Assembly: GCA_937929935.1 (NCBI GenBank)
Contig: CALFUL010000007.1
Location: 1-64,000 of the forward strand
Length of the DNA stretch: 64,000 nt
Origin: an uncultured Flavobacteriaceae bacterium
GTDB taxonomy: Bacteria; Bacteroidota; Bacteroidia; Flavobacteriales; Flavobacteriaceae
Reading direction: 5' to 3'
Part shown: in pieces, positions 59,123-64,000 of the stretch
Layout: every line of letters starts with the position of its first letter
How positions within the stretch are numbered: the stretch's first letter is position 1
Notes under the pieces: generated by a model
Database searches by the model: none
What the model was told of the DNA's origin: nothing
Seen by the model: the letters and a program-made list of their open reading frames with translations, nothing else
Program-made: the position numbers and the translations under genes

Positions 59123-60115
59123 TTATTTACTCAACTCCTGCAATTTTTTCAGTGCTAACAATCCATTCCCACTTAACAAAGATTCTTTTGCCTTCTCAAA
59201 CCCTTCTTTAATACCAATGTTTTCAACTGTTGAAATTGCGACTCCTGCATTGGCGCACACTACGTTATTTTGAGCATCTGTTCCTTTTGCTTGTAAAACA
59301 TTCATGAAAATTTGAGCAGATTCTTCAATACTATCTCCACCTACAATTTCGGATTGTTGAATTGCTTTCAAACCAAAATCAGAAGGTTTTATCATTCCTT
59401 CAGAATGGTTAGAAATTGTTTTAGTGTTTCCTGTTAAAGAAATTTCATCGTAACCATCTAAAGCATGTAAAACGGTAAAGTTCTTATCTGTGTTTTGATA
59501 CAGATAGCCGTACATTCGGGCTAATTCCAAATTGAATACGCCTACCATTTGGTTCTTCGGAAAAGCCGGATTCACCATGGGTCCTAACATATTAAAAAAA
59601 GTTTTTACACCCAATTCTCTTCGAATAGGTGCTACATTTTTCATCGCAGGATGAAATAGCGGAGCGTGTAAAACACAAATTCCTGCTTCATCAATAGACT
59701 TCTCTAAAAAGCCTGCTTCATTACTGAATTTGAGGCCTAAAAATTCCATTACGTTACTACTGCCACATTTTGAGGAAACGCCGTAATTACCATGTTTCGT
59801 TACTTTAACTCCTGCTCCAGCGGTAACAAAAGATGCTAAAGTGGATATGTTAAAGGTGTCTTTTCCGTCGCCACCAGTACCACATAAATCAACCGGATTG
59901 TATGCTGATAAATCAATAGCTAAACACAGTTCTAAAAGTGCATCACGAAAGCCTTCTAATTCTTCGATAGTAATGCTTCGCATCATATATACCGTCAAAA
60001 ATGAAGCTATTTGACTCGAATTATAGTCGCCTTTGGCAATATTGACCAAAATTTGTTTCGCATCTTCTTTTGCGAGGATGTCGTGATTGATTAGTTTATT
60101 GAGCGTCTGTTTCAT
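59123..60115 (-). CDS. trpD: Anthranilate phosphoribosyltransferase
   Basis: 330 residues. The PRPP/Mg loop VDLCGTGGDGKDTFNIST is at about residues 76-93, KHGNYGVSSKCGSSNVME at 107-124, and the second metal motif in FFNMLGPMVNP near 174. It joins anthranilate to phosphoribose. N-terminus normal (MKQTLNKLINHDILAKEDA). Only its spacers, not its coding frame, carry repeats. Confidence 0.97.
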   Translation of the reverse strand: MKQTLNKLINHDILAKEDAKQILVNIAKGDYNSSQIASFLTVYMMRSITIEELEGFRDALLELCLAIDLSAYNPVDLCGTGGDGKDTFNISTLASFVTAGAGVKVTKHGNYGVSSKCGSSNVMEFLGLKFSNEAGFLEKSIDEAGICVLHAPLFHPAMKNVAPIRRELGVKTFFNMLGPMVNPAFPKNQMVGVFNLELARMYGYLYQNTDKNFTVLHALDGYDEISLTGNTKTISNHSEGMIKPSDFGLKAIQQSEIVGGDSIEESAQIFMNVLQAKGTDAQNNVVCANAGVAISTVENIGIKEGFEKAKESLLSGNGLLALKKLQELSK

Positions 60116-60203
60116 TCTTTATAATAGTATTAAGTCTTAAGTAATTAGTATTAAGTATTTGTTTTGAACTTTTTACTTAATACTTTGTGCTCATTACTGA
60201 GCT
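60116..60203. repeat. AAGTATTAAG-type repeat in the trpG-trpD junction
   Basis: The words AGTATTAAGTCTTAAG, TAGTATTAAGTATT and the inverted TTACTTAATACTTTG fill the 88-base spacer and can fold back. AT-rich, unlike the G/C-rich elements. Confidence 0.65.
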
Positions 60204-60830
60204 TTAGCTCTTCAGCCAGTTTTTCAATATTTGTTTTCCTTCAGGAGTCAAAATAGATTCTGGATGAAATTGTACCGCGCAAACATCATATTCTTTATGA
60301 CGTAAAGACATTACTTGTCCGTTTTCATCATAAGAAGTTGCTTCTAACACTTCAGGAAGCTCAGGATTCACAACCCAAGAATGATATCTACCTACTTTTA
60401 TTTCTTTTGGCATTCCTTCGAACAGAATATCATCTTTTACAATATTAATTTTTGTAGCAATACCATGATATACTTTATCTAAATTTATCAGCGAACCTCC
60501 AAAAACTTCGCAAATAGCTTGCTGCCCTAAGCATACTCCGAATATACTTTTGGTTGCAGCATACCGCTCAATAATCTCTTTTAGAAGTCCCGCCTCATCT
60601 GGAATACCGGGACCTGGAGAAAGTACAATTTTATCAAAAATAGCAACTTCTTCTATGGTCAATTGATCGTTTCGCTTCACGATGACCTCGCAACCTAAAT
60701 CTTCCAAATAATGGACGAGATTATACGTGAAGCTATCGTAGTTGTCTATCACTAGAACAGAAGAAGTCCCATCTAGCTTCCCCAAAGGGGAAGGAGTCTT
60801 ACTCGAATCTATATTTTTGTTATCTGTCAT
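60204..60830 (-). CDS. trpG: Anthranilate synthase glutaminase component with N-terminal extension
   Basis: 208 residues against about 187-190 in relatives. The natural start (KILVIDNYDSFTYN) corresponds to VLVIDNYDSFTYN at residue 25; residues 1-24, with KTPSPLGKLDG, are coded by a palindromic element (60766-60798). The catalytic triad of class I amidotransferases is present: Cys in FGVCLGQQAI, His and Glu in VQFHPES. It supplies ammonia from glutamine to TrpE. A GTG inside LVIDN is the only start codon nearby and would truncate the first strand, so the extension is probably real. Confidence 0.96.
   Translation of the reverse strand: MTDNKNIDSSKTPSPLGKLDGTSSVLVIDNYDSFTYNLVHYLEDLGCEVIVKRNDQLTIEEVAIFDKIVLSPGPGIPDEAGLLKEIIERYAATKSIFGVCLGQQAICEVFGGSLINLDKVYHGIATKINIVKDDILFEGMPKEIKVGRYHSWVVNPELPEVLEATSYDENGQVMSLRHKEYDVCAVQFHPESILTPEGKQILKNWLKS
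60766..60798. repeat. Palindromic element coding the TrpG N-terminal extension
   Basis: CTTCCCC-AAA-GGGGAAG, a perfect 7-bp stem, flanked by ATCTAG and GAGTC. Read on the minus strand as TPSPLGKLDG. Confidence 0.8.
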
Positions 60831-60841
60831 TTTGTTTTTTT

Positions 60842-60905
60842 TGTCCCCCTACTTCGGAGGGGTTAGGGGAGGCCTTTTATTCCCCCTTCAGGGGTTGGGG
60901 GGCTT
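60842..60905. repeat. Two G/C-rich palindromes in the trpE-trpG junction
   Basis: CCCCCTACTTCGGAGGGG and TTCCCCCTTCAGGGGTTGGG hairpins in tandem, separated by AGGCCTTTTA; they end at the trpE stop codon. Same arrangement as the trpD-trpC junction; the second palindrome also matches the valS insertion at 16930-16956. Confidence 0.82.
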
Positions 60906-62303
60906 TTATATCGTTTCAGCAATTTCAAGTGCTTTTGTTAAAGCACCTAGTTTGTTATAGGTTTCTTGTAATTCGTTTTCTGCATCTGAAGCAGCTACTA
61001 AACCAGCGCCAGCTTGATAATGCAATTCATGATTTTTACTGAGAAATGTTCGAATCATAATTGCATGGTTGAAATTTCCTTTAAAGTCCATAAATCCTAT
61101 AGCGCCGCCGTAATATCCTCGACTTGTTTTTTCGTATTTCTCAATGAGTTGCATTGCCATATGCTTTGGGGCACCACTTAAAGTTCCGGCTGGGAAAGTA
61201 TCTGCTACCACTTTCATTGTGGAAATGTCTTTTTTCTTTTGTCCGGTTACTTTAGATACCAAATGAATTACATGAGAGAAGAATTGTACCTCTCTATAGT
61301 TGGTGACTTCTACCATATTTCCGTTTCGGCTCAAATCGTTTCTTGCTAAGTCTACTAACATTACATGTTCTGCATTTTCTTTATCGTCTTCGGTCAATTC
61401 TTTAGCAAGAATTGCATCTTGTTCATCATTTCCGGTACGTTTGAAGGTTCCGGCTATAGGATGAATTTCAGCGACACCTTCTTTTACAATCAATTGTGCT
61501 TCAGGTGAACTACCAAAGATTTTAAAATCTCCATAGTCAAAGTAAAATAAATAAGGTGAAGGATTCACTGAACGTAAGGCGCGGTATACGTTAAACTCAT
61601 CCCCCTTAAATCCTTGTGAAAATCTGCGTGATAATACTAGTTGAAAAACATCCCCGCGTTGGCAATGTTTCTTCGCGATGGCTACTTGCTCTCTGAAATC
61701 TTCATCTTCTAAGTTAGATTTTTTATCTCCATCCATAGAAAAATTATAGGAAGCAAAGTTCTTTACGTTGAGAATTTGTTCAATTTCTTGAACGTTGTTT
61801 TCTGTTTCAAAGCAATTAGCAAAAATGTACGCCTCATTCTTAAAATGATTGATAGCAATGATATTCTGATATACAGCATAATAGATATCAGGAATTGCAA
61901 CCGAATTGTCTTTTTTCGAAAGTTTTACATCTTCGTAATACCGAACAGCATCGTAAGCCATATAACCGAAGAGTCCGTTATCGATGAATTTGAAATCACT
62001 CTTGATGGCATCAAAACGTTGACTAAAATTGTGAATGACATCAACTACATTGGTGTCTTCGCCAATTTCAATAGTATCAGAACAACCGTCAGGAAATTGT
62101 TGTGTTATTATTTCGTTTTCAACTTTAATCGAAGCAATTGGGTTGCAACAGATGTAAGAAAAGCTATTATCATTCGCATGATAGTCACTACTTTCAAGTA
62201 AAATGCTATTTGGAAAGCGGTCTCTGATTTTAAGGTAGACACTGACGGGCGTGATTGTATCCGCTAGTATTTTCTTGTGATGTGATTGTAATTGATATTT
62301 CAT
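60906..62303 (-). CDS. trpE: Anthranilate synthase component I
   Basis: 465 residues. Feedback-site residues LLESSD near 36-40, and the chorismate/Mg part: SRRFSQGF, GSSPEAQL, HPIAGTFKRTGNDEQDAIL, LVDLARNDLSRNG, DTFPAGTLSGAPK and YYGGAIGFMDF. It makes anthranilate with TrpG. First structural gene of the operon; preceded by a leader with Trp codons and a terminator hairpin that ends 8 bases before its start codon. No repeat-derived sequence inside. Confidence 0.98.
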   Translation of the reverse strand: MKYQLQSHHKKILADTITPVSVYLKIRDRFPNSILLESSDYHANDNSFSYICCNPIASIKVENEIITQQFPDGCSDTIEIGEDTNVVDVIHNFSQRFDAIKSDFKFIDNGLFGYMAYDAVRYYEDVKLSKKDNSVAIPDIYYAVYQNIIAINHFKNEAYIFANCFETENNVQEIEQILNVKNFASYNFSMDGDKKSNLEDEDFREQVAIAKKHCQRGDVFQLVLSRRFSQGFKGDEFNVYRALRSVNPSPYLFYFDYGDFKIFGSSPEAQLIVKEGVAEIHPIAGTFKRTGNDEQDAILAKELTEDDKENAEHVMLVDLARNDLSRNGNMVEVTNYREVQFFSHVIHLVSKVTGQKKKDISTMKVVADTFPAGTLSGAPKHMAMQLIEKYEKTSRGYYGGAIGFMDFKGNFNHAIMIRTFLSKNHELHYQAGAGLVAASDAENELQETYNKLGALTKALEIAETI

Positions 62304-62310
62304 TTGATGC

Positions 62311-62347
62311 TATAAAATAAGAAAGGCCCGTCGTGATGACAGGCCTT
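62311..62347 (-). terminator. Attenuator hairpin of the trp operon
   Basis: On the minus strand AAGGCCTGTC, loop ATCAC, GACGGGCCTT: ten pairs with one G-U, then TCTTATTTTAT. It lies between the leader peptide stop (62376) and the trpE start (62303). No gene other than the leader peptide precedes it on this transcript, which marks it as an attenuator rather than an ordinary terminator. Confidence 0.82.
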
Positions 62348-62375
62348 GTATAGTTTTACTATAATGTTGCTCAGC

Positions 62376-62432
62376 TCACGTTTTTTTTCGAGAGTTGTTC
62401 CACCACCAAGTATTTGTATTTCTTTCTTGCAT
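62376..62432 (-). CDS. trpL: Trp operon leader peptide with three consecutive Trp codons
   Basis: Eighteen codons: MQERNTNTWWWNNSRKKT, stop TGA. Three adjacent TGG codons lie at 62408-62400; the stop is 29 bases before the terminator hairpin. Tryptophan is rare in proteins, so three in a row directly before trpE is strong evidence for sensing of charged tRNA-Trp by ribosome stalling. An in-frame ATG at 62453 would give 25 residues but lies upstream of the -7 box, so the shorter form is favoured; its ATG would be very near the 5' end of the mRNA. Regulatory peptide without function of its own. I could not find a convincing antiterminator helix by eye. Confidence 0.82.
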   Translation of the reverse strand: MQERNTNTWWWNNSRKKT

Positions 62433-62437
62433 TGGTT

Positions 62438-62468
62438 CAAATATAGAAATCATTTTTAATTCTGCCAA
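62438..62468 (-). promoter_or_regulatory. Promoter of the trp operon
   Basis: Minus strand TTG (62468-62466), 20 bases, TATATTTG (62445-62438), an exact TAnnTTTG. Transcription would begin near 62430-62434, at the leader peptide ATG (62432). Confidence 0.7.
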
Positions 62469-62483
62469 TATCCTTTCAAATTA

Positions 62484-62519
62484 AAACAAAAAAACCTGCA
62501 CTTGTTAAAAGTGCAGGTT
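62484..62519 (-). terminator. Terminator of the marR-nitroreductase-yceI operon
   Basis: AACCTGCACT and AGTGCAGGTT (62493-62502, 62510-62519), ten pairs and a 7-nt loop, followed on the minus strand by TTTTTTGTTTT; 24 bases after the yceI stop. It separates this operon from the trp promoter. Confidence 0.9.
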
Positions 62520-62543
62520 GCATAGCTAGTGAGGTCAAGTTTA

Positions 62544-63125
62544 TTAAAATTCTAAATCTATAACTAGGTCAAACTCATCATAGATTGCCTTGTCTTTCAA
62601 AGTGTCTGTAAAGTTTGTTGAGCCATAATGAATATCATAATTGGTTCTATCAACTTTAAGTGTTGCTGTAGCTTTACTACCGTACACTGATATATCAAAG
62701 GTTACTGGTTTTGAGATACCTTTTATAGTTAAGTCACCATTTACTGCATAAGAATTTTTACCAGAGGCTTTAACTTCTGTGAAAACTATCTTAGAAGTGG
62801 CATGATTTGCAGTACCAAAAAAGTCATCAGCATTTAAGTGACCCTCTAATTTCTCTTTTCCTTTACCTGCTTCTAAATCGGTAACGGTAATGCTTGTCAT
62901 ATCAACTACGAACTCACCACCTGTTAATTTGTCGCCATCGAACATAAGTGTTCCTGATTGAAGCGCTATGGTACCGTTGTGCGAGCCAGCAAATTTGTAG
63001 CCTTTCCATGCCACTGAACTAGTTTCAGTATTCACTTCTTTCTTTTCTTCATTGATAGGCTCAGTTGCGGTTGCGTTGAAACCAAAAACTGTTGCTAATA
63101 CTAAACTTAAAATTGTCTTTTTCAT
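62544..63125 (-). CDS. YceI-family secreted lipocalin-like protein
   Basis: 193 residues. Signal peptide about 1-21 (FNATATE). YceI lipocalin-like barrel: VAWKGYKFAGSHNGTIAL, MTSITVTDLEAGKGKEKLEGHLNADDFF, LTIKGISKPVTFDI and the C-terminal DEFDLVIDLEF. YceI proteins bind isoprenoid quinones or similar lipids in the periplasm. Third gene of an operon after marR and a nitroreductase-like gene, a pairing that suggests a role in handling quinones or electrophiles under MarR control. Confidence 0.94.
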   Translation of the reverse strand: MKKTILSLVLATVFGFNATATEPINEEKKEVNTETSSVAWKGYKFAGSHNGTIALQSGTLMFDGDKLTGGEFVVDMTSITVTDLEAGKGKEKLEGHLNADDFFGTANHATSKIVFTEVKASGKNSYAVNGDLTIKGISKPVTFDISVYGSKATATLKVDRTNYDIHYGSTNFTDTLKDKAIYDEFDLVIDLEF

Positions 63126-63176
63126 AAAATGTGATTTAATTATTTCTCGCGTATGCGAGCATCATTGATTAATACT

Positions 63177-63809
63177 TTATATGTAGGTAAATAATTCATT
63201 TATTGGTTGTCTCACTTTTGCATAGTGTTGGGTTTCATCTTCAGCAGAACGATAGCCAATTGCGGCAACAAGAGTAGCATTTAAACCTTTTTCAGTTAAA
63301 CCAAGTATTTCATTATACGCTTCAGGTTCAAAACCTTCCATTGGGCAAGTATCTATTTTTAAAGTTGCAGCAGCTGATAATAAGTTACCAAGTACTAGGT
63401 AGTTTTGTTTAGCAGCCCATTGTGACTGTTCTTCTTTTGAAACTGCTAAAACTTTAGATTTCATAAATTCAGCATATTGTTGAAGCCCTTCTACCGGAAT
63501 ATTCCTGGTTTCGCTTACATTTTTCAAATAAGAGTCAATCCAACTAGCATCAACATCAGTTTTACTCGCAAGAATAATTAAATGCGACGCATCAACAATT
63601 TGCGTTTGACCCCAAGATACGGGTTGTAATTTCTTTCTTATCGCTGTATCTGTTACAATCATAATATGATATGGTTGAAGCCCATATGAAGAAGCAGATA
63701 GCTGCATTGATTCTAATAAAATATCTAAATCTTCTTTCTTTACTTTTTTTTGAGCATCAAATTTTTTTGTGGCGTAGCGCCATTTTAAGCTCTCTATATA
63801 TGAATTCAT
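63177..63809 (-). CDS. NAD(P)H-dependent oxidoreductase, nitroreductase family
   Basis: 210 residues. FMN-binding N-terminal SLKWRYATKKFD (the RRSxRxF-type motif), LLESMQLSASSYGLQPYHIMIV near residue 30-50, and the C-terminal ATLVAAIGYRSAEDETQH. Typical NfsB/YdgI-like flavoenzyme that reduces nitro groups or quinones. It begins one base after the marR stop, so is translationally close to it, and is followed by yceI after 51 bases. Confidence 0.94.
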   Translation of the reverse strand: MNSYIESLKWRYATKKFDAQKKVKKEDLDILLESMQLSASSYGLQPYHIMIVTDTAIRKKLQPVSWGQTQIVDASHLIILASKTDVDASWIDSYLKNVSETRNIPVEGLQQYAEFMKSKVLAVSKEEQSQWAAKQNYLVLGNLLSAAATLKIDTCPMEGFEPEAYNEILGLTEKGLNATLVAAIGYRSAEDETQHYAKVRQPINELFTYI

Positions 63810-63810
63810 A

Positions 63811-64000
63811 TTAAAATTTATTAAACAGGTTGTTGAGTTGTTCTAACTCTTTTGGAGTTAAATTTTTTAAGATGTTTTTTTCTGCTTTAGAAATTTGTTC
63901 ATCTATTTGTTTTAACACTTTTTTTCCTTCTGGGGTAATGGTTATTTCTACTTTTCTGCGGTTTGACGGACACGTTATTCGACAAACAAATCCTTTTACA
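63811..64000 (-). CDS. MarR-family transcriptional regulator, 5' part outside window
   Basis: The last 62 codons of a gene entering from the right edge, ending at TAA 63813-63811. The piece reads through the wing of a winged helix (CPSNRRKVEITITPEGKKVL) and the C-terminal dimerisation helix (KNLTPKELEQLNNLF), as in MarR proteins; the DNA-recognition helix lies outside. The cysteines in VCRIT and TCPS could be redox sensors, as in OhrR/NemR-like repressors, but this is inference. First visible gene of the operon with the nitroreductase and yceI. Confidence 0.88.
   Translation of the reverse strand, partial: VKGFVCRITCPSNRRKVEITITPEGKKVLKQIDEQISKAEKNILKNLTPKELEQLNNLFNKF

Noticed and set aside
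54858-62303. An IS element or RAYT transposase within the trp region
   Set aside because: No transposase-like reading frame is present; only the GIY-YIG gene could provide enzyme activity.
62333-62408. Pairing of the Trp codons (GTGGTGG) with TCATCAC of the hairpin as antiterminator
   Set aside because: The seven pairs can form on paper, but a ribosome stalled on the Trp codons would prevent rather than favour them, which is the wrong direction for attenuation.
62376-62453. 25-residue form of the trp leader peptide
   Set aside because: Its start codon lies upstream of the TATATTTG box and would not be on the transcript if that promoter is used.
1-64000. tRNA, rRNA, riboswitch and CRISPR array
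   Set aside because: No cloverleaf-like sequence with a T-loop, no rRNA segment and no regularly spaced short repeats with unique spacers were seen; intergenic regions are mostly too short.

Overview
The window (about 35% GC by eye, 64 kb) comes from a chromosome of the Bacteroidota, most likely a marine Flavobacteriaceae. The signs are: a C-terminal sorting domain of the type IX secretion system (T9SS), promoters of the TTG / TAnnTTTG type, weak ribosome binding sites, lipid A and Bacteroidota-type housekeeping genes (lpxK, rsfS-ftsH-LUD-cdsA-psd), and many SPI/SPII-signal secreted proteins of unknown function. I see no rRNA, tRNA, CRISPR array, prophage or transposase gene.

Layout. 1-3166: a large secreted Calx-beta repeat protein running off the left edge. 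3.7-6.7 kb: degenerate zinc-ribbon protein (CdsZ-like), Nif3-like protein, lpxK. 6.7-13.1 kb (minus strand): lipA-gap-hybrid histidine kinase operon, an ECF sigma factor, and a second ECF sigma/anti-sigma pair. 13.3-19.9 kb: murB, an aminotransferase, a DUF1573 protein, valS. 20.2-23.4 kb: an accessory patch with a two-gene restriction-modification candidate, then a Crp-like regulator, a membrane protein and a quinone reductase. 24-27.2 kb: lipoprotein, DUF1684 protein, sterol-desaturase-like membrane enzyme, creatininase-like amidohydrolase. 27.2-32.1 kb (minus): rsfS-ftsH-LUD-cdsA-psd-ACBP operon. 32.1-45.1 kb: birA, pyrE, Nudix, PAS kinase/response regulator, coaD-ddl, PASTA-rluD, yaaA, a UDG-fold protein, ppc. 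45.1-54.8 kb (minus): secreted proteins, an M20 peptidase and a 1,711-residue chimeric secreted protein. 54.9-62.5 kb (minus): the complete trp operon trpE-G-D-C-F-B-A. 62.5-64 kb (minus): marR (partial)-nitroreductase-yceI.

The most interesting region is the trp operon. (1) It is preceded by a previously unlisted leader peptide with three consecutive Trp codons, followed by a 10-bp terminator hairpin just before trpE: a classical-looking attenuator. (2) Every one of the six gene junctions is filled by a short repeat or palindromic element. (3) Between trpB and trpA lies a GIY-YIG nuclease gene enclosed by perfect 26-bp terminal inverted repeats that exactly fill the junction. (4) TrpG, TrpC and TrpF carry N-terminal extensions that are translated repeat elements, and TrpF has an internal, in-frame inverted-repeat insertion of about 26 residues. 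The same element families sit in frame inside valS (two sites). Several of these elements share the end TGTCATT/TGTCACT. I infer a mobile, ORF-tolerant palindromic element family, perhaps connected with the GIY-YIG nuclease, that has been writing new protein segments into essential and biosynthetic genes.

Start codons were re-chosen where a family's usual N-terminus indicated it (lipA, pyrE, Nudix, psd, yaaA, sigma factors and others); several genes appear to use TTG.
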